DNA of 64,000 nucleotides from Macrolepiota albuminosa (lineage: Eukaryota; Basidiomycota; Agaricomycetes; Agaricales; Agaricaceae): assembly GCA_027475525.1 (NCBI GenBank), contig JAMWFC010000088.1, forward strand, positions 446,757 to 510,756, read 5' to 3'. This document shows, piece after piece, positions 36,258 through 47,663 of this stretch. Both the position numbers and the translations under genes were made by a program. The notes beneath the pieces are model-generated. The model did not search any database and was not told the DNA's origin. It saw nothing but the letters and a program-made list of their open reading frames with translations. Position 1 is the stretch's first letter. Each line of letters begins with the position of its first letter.

Positions 36258-37208
36258 TGTGAACGCTCTCATCAGAATATTCTCTCTGAGATGAATATTA
36301 TACTGACTCTACTCTGTCTTGATGTGGTTTCACTTCCGCTTCGTTGAAACTTGACCCTAGACAGGTGAAATAATCAGACTGTATAGAAGTGTCATGATTG
36401 TATTTTCTCCTTGTGCAAGCAGTCGTTTTCATCAAGTCCTCTTGGCAGACAACAGTGATACTTGCCGATGTTACTATTGATTCTAGACTCTCGGGCGTCT
36501 TCAACAACTTGAACCTCCTCTCTTGTCCTCATTCTTTTGTTTACGCATCCTTCTTCTGTTGACTCCTCTTTCGAACTTGCTTCTCTCATCTATACGTGGT
36601 CGTGTTCGCTTATTTTTGACTCATCTTGTCTTTGCGTATGGCTTCAGTATTTTTCAGAAGTGGACTTGTTCCCGTTCAAGGTTCTTGAACTTGCTTCTCA
36701 TCTACAACTTCATCCTAGAATATGCTCCTCTCTCGTCGTGGGCATTAAATCTAAATCACGATTTGTTGGTGGAATTGACTTGGTTTCGCCCAAGTAAACT
36801 TGTGTGCAAGAGATAATTCAGTATTACCCATCTATCATCCATCAACATGTCGTCGTGGTGACAGTGCGACAATCGATGGTTCTGTAGAAGATATTCAGAC
36901 TTGGTATTCTCGTGACCGACATGCCGTTTCAATCATATGCCATACAAAAAGGATGACGTTGCTGATTCCCGAGCCTTGACCGGTGACCTTTAATGCCGCG
37001 GCCCCAGTTATAGATTCAAGATAAATAACGAGTCCCACAGCTGGACTGGAAGGAGGTGCATGACTCCAATTATGGATAGCATTTCGGACCGTCCCGACGC
37101 TATGCAATGTGAATGATGTAGGTTCTACTCAGCGCTGCATTATCGCTATAATTGATTTGTGTTGATGATATAAAAGGTTTCGTTCGAACTAGTTTTTCTT
37201 CTCACACT
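36258..37208. other. Intergenic, upstream of first monooxygenase
   Basis: No gene supported. The closing stretch is the promoter of the monooxygenase gene (gatataaaagg near 37167, a TATA-like element about 40 bp before the start). Confidence 0.45.
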
Positions 37209-39849
37209 ATGACCACCGACGAACTCGCGCCAGCGGCGACTCTCCCTACACTTCAGAGGCTAAATGTCACCATCCCGACCGATCTCGACGCCAAAGCTAT
37301 CGCAAAGGCATGGCTCACTGCTTTTTCTCTGTCAATGGAAGCATGCGACGCCCATGGTGTAGCCAAACTCTTCGTCGACGATGGCTTCTGGCGTGACATG
37401 CTCGCCCTCACTTGGGACTTTCGCACGTTTTCTGGTCTCCCAAGAATCACGCAGTTTCTTGTTGATCGTCTGGAATCAGCACGTCCTAAGGCTTTTTCTC
37501 TGCGTCACGATGCCTATCTTGGGCTGCAGCGGCCATATCCAGATATTGCCTGGATTAACCTTTTCTTTGACTTTGAAACCCCCACAGGACTTGCATCTGG
37601 CATCGCACGGTTGATTCCTGATGCTAATGGCGAATGGAGGGCGCACACTGTTTACACTAATCTAGAGGACCTCAAAGGTTTCCTGGAGAAGATTGGGCCA
37701 CTCAGGAACGCAGCTCCGATGCACACCGAGTGGACGTATAATAAAAAAAGGGAAGCTGAGTTTGTGGATAAGTCCCCAGTGGTGCTCGTCGTAGGAGGTG
37801 GTCAGAGTGGACTGAGCGTCGCCGCGAGGCTGAAGGCACTTGAAGTGCCGACTTTGGTAGTTGAAAAGAACCTGAGAATCGGTGATAATTGGAGGAACAG
37901 ATATGACGCATTATGCCTTCACGATCCAGTTTGTGAGTTGTTTGTAATGCTTCTTTCTACCTACGCTAATAATACCGGATGACGTGCCAGATTATGATCA
38001 TATGCCTTATCTTCCGTGTGTTTTCATCGTTTGTTATGTGATTGACCGGATTTGGATCTCATTTCAATTTGTGTACCTGCTGCTTCTTAGATTCCCACCT
38101 ACATGGCCGGTATATACCCCAGCAGCCAAGGTAGGCCATTTAGGTCTGTAAAGAGAAATATTAATTAATCTTTGTTCCCGCAGCTTGCGGATTGGCTCGA
38201 GAGCTACGCTGAAGCGTTAGACCTGAATGTTTGGACATCGTCCTCGGTCGTCAGCGCAGTCCAGGATGGAGATAAATGGAATGTGTGCATTTGCCGCGGT
38301 GATGGTTCACAACGTACATTTACGGTAAATCATGTTGTCTTTGCAACGGGATTCGGTCTCGAAGAGAGCGTTTCTCCCACATACCCCGGAATGGTAAGGC
38401 ATTGAATCATGTTGTCTTTGCAACGGGATTCGGTCTCGAAGAGAGCGTTTCTCCCACATACCCCGGAATGGTAAGGCATTGACCCGCTTCTGTTCGCTTT
38501 TTGACAATTTTTCGCAGGATTTATTCAAAGGACAGATTTTACATGCAAATCAATACAAGAATGCAGCTGATCACATTGGAAAAAAAGTTGTCGTAATCGG
38601 CGCATCTACATCTGGTGCACAGGCAGGCTATCATGGTTCCTTTTGAATGCATCTTTGACTGCAGTTCATTATTCTAGCCCATGATATCTGCGCTGACTAC
38701 CATGAAAGTGGAGTTGGTGAGTGACACTCATTTGTCCTTTACGAAAACCGTGATCACTGACATGATTAAGAAGATGTGACGATGTACCAACGCAGCTCAA
38801 CGTACGTTATGTCTACCACCAATGGCTGGAAGGTCGTCGCGCAAGGTTTGATGTGACGATGTACCAACGCAGCTCAACGTACGTTATGTCTACCACCAAT
38901 GGCTGGAAGGTCGTCGCGCAAGGTTTATTCATTTCATCTCACATTTTTTTGTAGCTGATCGATACAGGCGTTTACTCTGAGGGTGGACTTCCCACTGATA
39001 TCGCTGACCGACTCAGCGCGTCCTTTCCCAGTTATGTCACGGTTAGCCTTGCTCAGCGCCGAACCAAGGCCATTGCCGAGCTCGACAAGTCTGTTCGCAT
39101 GCTCAAAATCCACGATGGTTATGTTAACTATACACAATTCACAACAGGGATTTGCTGGACGCTCTGTGCGCAAAGGGTTTTAAAGTCAACCTCGGTATTC
39201 AAGAAACTGGGTTCAGACTCCTAGTATGGTTACGACTGGGGGGCTATTATCTTGGTAAGTATCTTATCATCGGAGCGTAGCTCATTCGATTTTTTTTTCA
39301 CTTAGATACCGGGACGAGCAAGCTCATCGCAGATGGAAAAATCAAACTTAAGAGTGGTAGCAAGCTTGATGGCTTCACAGGGACAGGATTGATGTTCGAA
39401 GATGGATCTGAGCTTCCTGCTGATGTCGTAATCTTTGCAACAGGGTAAGTAAGCGCAATTCGGGGGCGCAATATCTGGGTTTGAACTTCTTATCTGACGG
39501 TAGTGTGGGTGATTTCCGCTCCCCCATGTGCAAAATTATCGGGGAAGAGGTGTTCAAAAAAGCCACTGTGGGGACTTGACTCTGAAGGGGAGATGAACGG
39601 TGTATGGCGTGACCTCGGCGTCAAAGGCTTGTGGTTCATGCTTGGTAGGGTTTGTAGGACACTCATCTATTCAATTCTGAATGATGGTAAATAGGCAACC
39701 TTGCATTGTGCCGTTTCCATTCGAAACATATTGCTCTTCGTATGTCTGCCCTGTGATGGTGACTCCAGGTCTTTGCTTAACCTCTCATTGTAGAAATCAA
39801 GGCCATAGAAGAGCGGGTATTTGGAGACAGATACGCTGCTAAAGTTTAG
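37209..39849 (+). CDS. SnoaL-FMO fusion flavin monooxygenase, copy A (frameshift near end)
   Basis: An N-terminal SnoaL/NTF2-like domain (about residues 20-175) is fused to an FAD/NADPH monooxygenase. Exons: 37209-37932, 37991-38015, 38091-38130, 38184-38393, 38518-38614, 38678-38716, 38774-38845, 38968-39088, 39148-39254, 39306-39444, then 39504 onward. The FAD fold is [17 protein letters not shown], followed by [16 protein letters not shown]; the NADPH fold is VVVIGASTSAHDIC, with ATG motifs (VFATGFG, VIFATG). The frame shifts beside a run of six A at 39556-39561 and meets TGA at 39577, yet the other frame still encodes the full family C-terminus to the stop at 39849. This looks like a sequencing indel or a very recent lesion. 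Substrate unknown; the family oxidises soft nucleophiles or carbonyls. Confidence 0.8.
38328..38481. repeat. 77-bp tandem duplication in monooxygenase A exon 4/intron
   Basis: Units start at 38328 and 38405. The first copy already contains the splice donor after PTYPGM, so the second copy only lengthens the intron. Probable assembly artefact. Confidence 0.85.
38773..38926. repeat. 77-bp tandem duplication over monooxygenase A exon 7
   Basis: Units start at 38773 and 38850 and each contain the whole short exon encoding [20 protein letters not shown]. Translating both would shift the frame. Probable assembly artefact. Confidence 0.85.
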
Positions 39850-41222
39850 ACAGATCGTTCTTAGTCTTCCGCTGCAGAGACCAAAGCCATTGTATAGTGC
39901 ACAGTGTGAAACAAGACTGACAGTGTTACGTTATATGTCTCGTCGCTGAGTCAAACTCTGAGCTACGTGTTTACGACAGAGATGACACCCTAGTGCATGA
40001 TTCGGATACTTTGAATGGACTGCGGACAAGAATAACTTAAGGATAGAACTTGGGCTTTGTCTGGCATCTGTTCAAGTTACTATACAGCTTCGAATTCCGT
40101 ATAGACGGTCGTCAATAGACCGTCTTGGTACTGGTCTCAAAGAGGCATCAACAGTATGGTACGGGTGACCCGTGATTTACAGTCATGGTACGGAGCAGTA
40201 CCGATGAGGCAAACACTTTTTATTTATTTGCACGCTGGCTGAGTGTTAGTTATTACTTCTACAGTTGTTGTAGAGATAGACTCTCAGCTATCTGTCGTGG
40301 CGGTGGCGTCGGTTACTACTCTTTGTCATTTTCCTTTACTTCATCCTCTTACTGGTAATTGTGCAAAGCGGGGAACAGATAGCTCAAGAATTGCGGCCAC
40401 AATTTTGGTTTGTATCAAGTAACGTCAGTATACTGTATCTCTCTCTCAAATCTCGTTTAACTGCAGAGGAAGAACCCCCCTTTCTCTTACTTACGTAAGA
40501 GAGTCGGGAATCCATCTTTCGTAAATTTGGTCCCAACACGGAATTATCCGAATGACTTCCAGAGTTAGCTGACTGACCCGCACTAACGCCTCTAAATTTC
40601 ACCAATTAAATGACTAACTCAAATGACCCACTGACCCGGTCATTTTCAAAACCCATGTGACCGTTCAGAACGCAACCTGCCTGGCAGAGAATATAGGACT
40701 GGACTTACGGGGAAAGCTGCAGTATGGGCGCCCAGTTTCTTCTGCCGCCACCACTTTGTGGGAAACACCTGCTCTGATCTCGGTGATGGAATAACATGGT
40801 TAAGATCACTTGGAACTTGGTTGGGTGTATTTTTTTCTTTGAAACACGGAGATATTTTTGTGATGCACCAATTATTCACGCCCTTCTTCCTGTCAACATT
40901 GTGTCAGCATTACAAGCAGCGCATCAAGCTATTTTTGTGATGCACCAATTATTCACGCCCTTCTTCCTGTCAACATTGTGTCAGCATTACAAGCAGCGCA
41001 TCAAGCTCTCTGTCATCATCTCTATTGCTACAGTCACGGACAAACAAACACGACAATTTTGATAGGTGAGTAGTCGTAGGTCCTTGGCATACCAAGTCCG
41101 ACGATCTTGGGGCTGACGTGTTTCTTTACGGTACAGTTCATGTGACGCTCTGCGTGGAATCGCATTACAAATCGGGACATAAAGCGGCCTGAGTTTCTTT
41201 TCCTAAGAGCGTCCACCCAAGG
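39850..41222. other. Spacer between monooxygenase paralogs
   Basis: No gene supported; it contains a 77-bp duplication near 40.9 kb. Short ORFs around 40384-41062 are shadows or repeat-derived. Confidence 0.45.
40854..41007. repeat. 77-bp tandem duplication in intergenic DNA
   Basis: Units start at 40854 and 40931, perfect and head to tail, same period as the eight others. Probable assembly artefact. Confidence 0.85.
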
Positions 41223-43886
41223 ATGGCCACCGACAACCTGAGTCTGCCCGAACCAATCCTCCCAACCCTCCAGAGGTTGAATGCCACCATTCCAGCCGAT
41301 CTCGACGTCAAAGCTGTTGCCAAAGCATGGTTTGCAGCCTTCGCTAAATCAATCGAAGCAGGTGATGCACAGGGTGTAACCAAACTTTTCGTTGACAATG
41401 GATATTGGCGTGATATGCTCGCGCTTACCTGGGACTTCCGTACTTTCTCTGGAATCCCGAAGATCACACAGTTCCTAGCAGATCGCCTAGGATCAGTGCG
41501 ACCTACTGCTTTCGCTTTGCGCGATGACGCCTATCTTGGGCTTCAGCAGCCGTATCCAGATCTCGCATGGATCAACCTGTTCTTTGACTTTGAAACTTCG
41601 ATGACGCCTATCTTGGGCTTCAGCAGCCGTATCCAGATCTCGCATGGATCAACCTGTTCTTTGACTTTGAAACTTCACAGTTACAGCATCTGGTATTGCG
41701 CGATTGGTTCCTAACGCCAATGGAGAGTGGAAGGCACATACTGTTTACACTAATCTAGAAGATCTCAAGGGCTTCCCTGAGAAAATTGGGCCCCTCAGGG
41801 ACGCAGCTCCAAACCACAGTAGCTGGGTCAGTGATAGAAAGAGAGAAGTTGAGTTTGTGGATAAGTCGCCGGTGGTGCTCATCGTGGGAGGGGGACAGAG
41901 TGGACTGGAAGTTGCTGCGAGATTGAAGGCCCTCGACGTGCCAGCTTTGGTGGTCGAAAAGAACCAAAGGATCGGTGATAATTGGAGGAACAGATATGAC
42001 GCATTATGCCTTCACGATCCAGTTTGTAAGCTTTATCTCCTGCTTCGCACATGTTACACTAAAAATACTTGATGGCATGCCAGGGTATGATCATATGGCT
42101 TATCTTCCGTATGTTCCTGGTTACTGTACGTTTTAGCTCCGGTCGCTGACATTCTGATTTAAAGGTTCCCACCTACGTGGCCCGTCTACTGCCCAGCCGG
42201 CAAGGTGAGATGCGTGGACGACTGTACATTCTGATTTAAAGGTTCCCACCTACGTGGCCCGTCTACTGCCCAGCCGGCAAGGTGAGATGCGTGGACGACT
42301 GTAGGGAATGCAGTTTTACCTCCTTTCTCTATAGCTCGCTAACTGGCTTGAGAACTACGCCGAGACCCTGGATCTGAATGTCTGGACGTCATCTACAGTA
42401 GTTAAAGCTACGCAAGATAGCGATTCGTGGCACGTGCGCATCAGCCGCGGTGACGGCTCTGAACGTACATTCACTGTGAAACATATCATCTTCGCTACAG
42501 GAATAGGTAGTAACGATGGAACTTTCCCTAAATACCCAGGAATGGTATGCTATCCCTTTTATTTATCATTTTTTCGACTTCACCGAGCTCTTTTGCCTTT
42601 TGAGGATTCGTTCAAAGGACAAGTATTGCACTCCAGCCGGCATAAGAGCGCGACGGACCATCTTGGCAAGAAGGTCGTCGTAGTCGGCGCGTGTACATCT
42701 GGTACTCAGCCTTTCTGAACAATCTACAACTGTTCATTGAATTGACATCCCTTGATTCCAGCACACGATATCTGCGCGGACTATTATTATCATGGAGTTG
42801 GTATGTGCCAATTTGTCGGTTGGCCTACCGACTCAACTTAGTGACTTGATTCAGATGTGACAATGTTTCAACGGAGTTCAACGCACGTCATGTCAACTAC
42901 TAATGGCTGGAAGGTCACCATGGAAGGTATGACAACATTTCGATACAATTGAATTGCATGAGGCTGATTTGATCACGTCTATTATCAGGAATTTACTCTG
43001 AGGGAGGCCTCCCGACTGATATTGCTGATAGGCTAACTGCCTCGTTCCCTCATCATCTCAATGTTGGGCTAGCTCAGCGTAGTACGAAAGCCATTGCAGA
43101 GCTTGACAAGTTTGTTCATGAATGATTGAATAACAAATTCCACTTGTTAACTGCATCATTTTCGCAGGGATTTGTTAGACGCACTGCGTGCACGAGGTTT
43201 CAAACTTAACTCCGGTATACAAGGGACTGGATTTTTGCTTTTGGCCTGGTTGAAAGCAGGCGGCTATTATCTTGGTAGCTATTTCTCTCGTCATCTTCTG
43301 AATTTTGGCTTCACTTATTCCTTTCCATAGATACGGGCACAAGTCAGCTTATTGCTGATGGAAAAATCAAGCTAAAGAGTGGCGGTTCACTCGAGTGCTT
43401 TACCGAAAGAGGCTTGAAGTTCGAAGATGGGTCAGAGCTCCCTGCGGACGTCGTAATTTTCGCAACCGGGTATGTTTTAGCTAACTAATTTGATAGCTTC
43501 AGGCTCGTAGTTCTAACCGTGGTTGACTGCAGATTGGGAGATACGCGTGACCATATCCGCAAAGTCGTTGACGAAGAAGTTTTCAAGAGAGTTAAGCCCG
43601 TGTGGGGACTCGACCCCGAAGGCGAGCTGAATGGCATGTGGCGTGATCTAGGCGTCAAGGGTTTGTGGTCGATGTTAGGTATGCTTTAGTGGTCATTGCT
43701 CTGTCCACCTTCATTACAGAATTGGTCAATAGGGAATCTTGCTTTGTGTCGGTTCCACTCTAAACATGTCGCCCTTCGTGCGTGTGTTTTTTCCCTTCAT
43801 TTGACACCATCATTTAATCTGGTGTTGCAGAGATTAAAGCAATGGAAGAGGGTGTGTTTGGAGAGAGATACAGTGCTAAGTTTTAA
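41223..43886 (+). CDS. SnoaL-FMO fusion flavin monooxygenase, copy B
   Basis: Paralog of the gene at 37209, same strand, 1.4 kb downstream, with the same intron positions. It starts [19 protein letters not shown], and the N-terminal SnoaL-like domain includes [23 protein letters not shown]. The FAD motif is [17 protein letters not shown], the NADPH motif [14 protein letters not shown], and the C-terminus runs [24 protein letters not shown] to SAKF. Two 77-bp duplications hit it: one inside exon 1 (41522) throws the frame, one (42149) doubles a 40-nt exon. After collapsing the first, a one-base offset against copy A still remains around 41676-41690. Apart from these, the reading frame is open to the end, so the real gene is probably functional or nearly so. 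Substrate unknown. Confidence 0.8.
41522..41675. repeat. 77-bp tandem duplication inside monooxygenase B exon 1
   Basis: Units start at 41522 and 41599; the second repeats the stretch encoding [20 protein letters not shown] in a shifted frame. 77 is not a multiple of three, so it breaks the gene as assembled. Confidence 0.87.
42149..42302. repeat. 77-bp tandem duplication over monooxygenase B third exon
   Basis: Units start at 42149 and 42226; each carries a complete 40-nt exon ([13 protein letters not shown]) with its acceptor and donor. Probable assembly artefact. Confidence 0.85.
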
Positions 43887-44030
43887 AGTTGGTACACCAA
43901 GTAGTACATGTCATTCATTTTACAGACAATGATTAAATTGACAACAAGCAACGTAAGTTTTAAAGTTGGTACACCAAGTAGTACATGTCATTCATTTTAC
44001 AGACAATGATTAAATTGACAACAAGCAACG
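43877..44030. repeat. 77-bp tandem duplication at monooxygenase B stop codon
   Basis: Units start at 43877 and 43954. The first includes the genuine TAA (43884-43886), so the coding sequence is unaffected. Confidence 0.85.
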
Positions 44031-44347
44031 CCTGGTAACGGAAAATAGTAACTAAAGAGGTACTAGTAGCTAGTGTCCTCATGGTGTACATCAATTTAGT
44101 GCTTTACAAACCTTTTCGCTGAATGCGTTGGGTCTACTGTATAGCACATTCTTCTGCTCAGTCCCGCTGAGACTATGATCATGCTAGAATATAGTTATGA
44201 GTCTCATCACGTTCTTTGTTTGCATATATGCCTACGTTTACGTCACTTCACTATCATCAGGAGTCCCAAGACCCGTCTTGTCATGCTCACGATCATGTTG
44301 TGTTGATTGGGCAACCGAGATAACAATGGGAGGCTAACAAATTCAGA

Positions 44348-46396
44348 TTAGATACTAATTGTATTCTCCCAATGATCCAGTGTTACCTTTGTCCTGAATT
44401 CCAACCCAGAACCTGCTCCATTGGGAATCGAAGAACCTCCAATAGTCCGTGTAGCTCCCGAGGTATTCCATTGAGAATCATGCCAGAACCTGCTCCATTG
44501 GGAATCGAAGAACCTCCAATAGTCCGTGTAGCTCCCGAGGTATTCCATTGAGAATCATGGTAACCGTCTGGGCATCCTCACGCGAGTTCAGACTTAGGCA
44601 AAGATAAGCTGGACTTGAGATGACCATGACGTTTGAAATTACTTACAGGGTGATTGCTCCAACGACAAAGACTACAAAACGTAAGGACGGTCAGACAGCA
44701 TCGATAACGCGAAAAGCTTACGCTTTGTAGAAGTGACGTAGAAAGGAATCCAATAAATCCTTTCAGGAGTGTGATAACTGTATGTCATTAGATACGTTAA
44801 TGAGCACAGAAAAATACCGCTCCACGTACGACAAATATAAGAGCAAGGTGAACGATGAACGCAAATCCACCACGGCTTACAGTACGAACAAAAGTGTCGA
44901 ATAGGTCTAAATCGCTGGAAGATCACGTCAGAGAAGAATATTATCTACATCTCCACCAAGAGTAAAAACGTACAGCTTGTAGGGAGCGGGAGGACGTGAG
45001 AACATTAGGGCAACGAATGTCACTATCCCTGCCGCGGTGACCATGGCGTAAGACATCGCTGCAACCACCTGGCAATAGATAATTATCAAACGAATGTCAC
45101 TATCCCTGCCGCGGTGACCATGGCGTAAGACATCGCTGCAACCACCTGGCAATAGATAATTATCAACGATAATAAGCATCGCTCAAGAAAAAAATCTCGC
45201 CTTGTTTGGATTCTGGGCGAGATGGGAAAAGTTATTGTCCTTGAAACTGTAGATTTTTCATAGATTTTGTCATAGAACAGACATGGAGACTCTCACAGTT
45301 TAACGGACATAGCTTGTAGAATAGGAATCGTTACACATAGTGTGTATAAAGGAAGGAGATCTTACCAATCCCTAAGGCAAGGCCAGCAGTCGCAAGTGTC
45401 GCCTGCCGATGATATTAAGGTGCGAATAGATGGTTGAGAACGCCGAATAGCTTACGATTGTGCCACTAACAAAAGCATTCTTGGTTGCTACGAAGGGTCA
45501 CATGAAATGGATAATCGTGCATGTAGATACATGGAAACTTACCTTTCCAAACTGTAGAAGCATAGTAGCTGGTTCAAGGGGGCGTTAAATCATCATCAAG
45601 TGTGTACTACTTTGTCATTCCTTACAGTTGGGCAATAAAAATAGCGATCGCCTAAAATCAGATTATTCTAGAATACACTCTAAAGCTGACGGGGGAACGC
45701 ATACCGCTAGCGTTACGTGTGCCTTAGAAAGAGTCAGCTGAGCACATCGAAAGGGAAAGTAACTCACACAAAAAGTGCTATAAAAGTTTTCACAGTTAGT
45801 AGGCATGGTAGTATTCAGGAGGAAAGTACTTACTCCGTAGCAAATTCAACTGTCAACGTGTAGGGGAAAAGGTCCACCAAATAGTAGTAGAGACTAACAG
45901 ATGTCTGAATAAATAGAACGGCTTGGTCGGTAAGGGCCCGGGCTTACCTCTGCGACACTAACAAGACGAGGACATTGGTGACTGCTTGACATATTAAGTT
46001 AAACCACTCACAGAGAACCGAGACAGCTGTGTCTAAAAGGCTGAGAGGATCTGTTAGTGAAGACAAGCCTTACTGCGACCTAATCCCAAGCATACCACAA
46101 TAACACTACCTGATAATTCCATCGGTCAGTTTGGTTGAATATGAACCGTGAACGTTGATATCCATACTATTAACTTGGTAGACCAATGGTCATGAGGATA
46201 TCGAGAATAATACATATAAGATTCTAGCAACAAATCAATTTGTGGGAGGGATGCCTTGCCAAGTTTACGCACGGAAGAAGGTAAAACCATACAGTATCAT
46301 CATGAAGATGTAGCCGATAAAGAAGACACCAAGAGTGCGCTCCAGATCAACCAAGTGAAGGCTACCGGGAGTCGTTGGTACTAGCTGGTCGTCCAT
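44348..46396 (-). CDS. Multipass membrane protein, DUF6534-like (many small exons)
   Basis: The first exon (46273-46396) encodes MDDQLVPTTPGSLHLVDLERTLGVFFIGYIFMM in two parts, the hallmark start of a large Agaricomycete membrane family. Further short exons follow downstream on the minus strand: SVSLYYYLVDLFPYTL, AIAIFIAQLYYASTVWK, ATLATAGLALGI, VVAAMSYAMVTAAG, VRTVSRGGFAFIVHLALIF, RIYWIPFYV, CLSLNSREDAQ. A hydrophilic tail ends at 44348 (KVTLDHWENTISI). This gives the family pattern of about seven helices and a cytosolic tail. I did not fix every splice site, and two 77-bp duplications (44406, 45012) lie in its exons, so exact length is uncertain. No function is established for the family. 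Confidence 0.62.
44406..44559. repeat. 77-bp tandem duplication in membrane-protein last exon
   Basis: Units start at 44406 and 44483. Both fall in the C-terminal exon of the minus-strand gene and shift its frame as assembled. Probable assembly artefact. Confidence 0.85.
45012..45165. repeat. 77-bp tandem duplication in membrane-protein exon
   Basis: Units start at 45012 and 45089 and contain most of the exon encoding VVAAMSYAMVTAAGIVTFV. Probable assembly artefact. Confidence 0.85.
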
Positions 46397-47663
46397 GGTC
46401 TTGGGGATAGTGGGATAGTGGCTGTTGGACTTGCTGTGACGTTTATGTAACAGTAAGGAATCCCATAAGTAGGAAGATGTCAAATCGGCCGGCCTTCCCG
46501 GTTAAATGGGGAACCGCATCTGTACAACGCGCGATATCAATCAATCAAAGAGTTGTTGGACATAGCCTTCTACTTGAGCTTTCTGGAGATGTGCATCTTA
46601 TCCCACGAGAGTTGTTATGGTTTCAGCCTTAGAATGATCAATGATCCTTTTCGGCAATAGCCGCACCAAAGCTATCTAAAAATCATTAAGCATGGCGCAA
46701 GACCTGATTACCTTCACCGTGCCTTTGACCTTGACCTTGGTGTCAATTGCTCCACGCTCAACCTCATGACTTGTAACAGGTTAGGGGGGGTTATCATTAT
46801 TCGTTGGCACATGGCACGGAAAAAAGTATCGCTGATGACATGGCGTGGTGGTAGACGGCTGTCTTGTGCGTCCATACATACGCATAGCCACATCCCGAAC
46901 GAGATACATTTCCACTCAACGTGGTCAGCGCCTCCGGTGTTCACGTCCCATTAAGGTCAGTTGGAATCCACTGATGCCTGCGCCTTAGTGGCTCGCTGCC
47001 GCTTCCACGGTTGTGCGTGTTCCTGGCTGCTTGTTATTCCCAGTTTTATTGCTTCGGGTGTATCCATGCACGCCTTTCCGACTTCTAAAAAATTCTGCCT
47101 ACTTTCTCCAGTTTTCTTGTGCGGCGCTTGAAAAAGGGTAATTTCCAGAAGACACGTTCGGTCTTGACCATGACCATAGAAAAGAGTTCATCTGACTCTG
47201 ACATTACACGCGTTGGAACATACATAAGGTGGATGGATATATTATCGTGACGGCCTTGCCCATGGCACTCAAACCGCGTCAAATAGTTCATCTCAAACTA
47301 CCGACATGGTCCTGAATCAGTTTCCCAAGCATTCAATGCAGTAGCACTGAACCACAGTATTGTTCATCTGATCGGTCTGTTTCCCAAGGAATTATTCAAG
47401 GCAGTCATAAATAAAAACGGTTCCTACCTAGGCTTATTAGAGAGCATCAATGCTATAGGTTAATTCGTAAGCTGAACTGGTAACACTATCTTACAGAGAG
47501 TTTAGACTATGTTTACATTGCAGAAAGGCATGCATACATCGTACATGTTCTACATAGAGGAATACACAAGACTCTCACTCCACCCCCAGTGATTTCAATG
47601 ACCTGAGATTCAAGGCCAACCTTGTACAGAGGAATTAACTATCACCTCAAGCCTGTTGAATGC
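46397..47663. other. Intergenic, no supported gene
   Basis: Between two minus-strand genes. Short ORFs only; nothing recognised. Confidence 0.45.

Noticed and set aside
38328..45165. Clustered 77-bp tandem repeats as a satellite or new mobile element
   Set aside because: The units share length but no sequence with each other, and each occurs only twice; this is not a repeat family.
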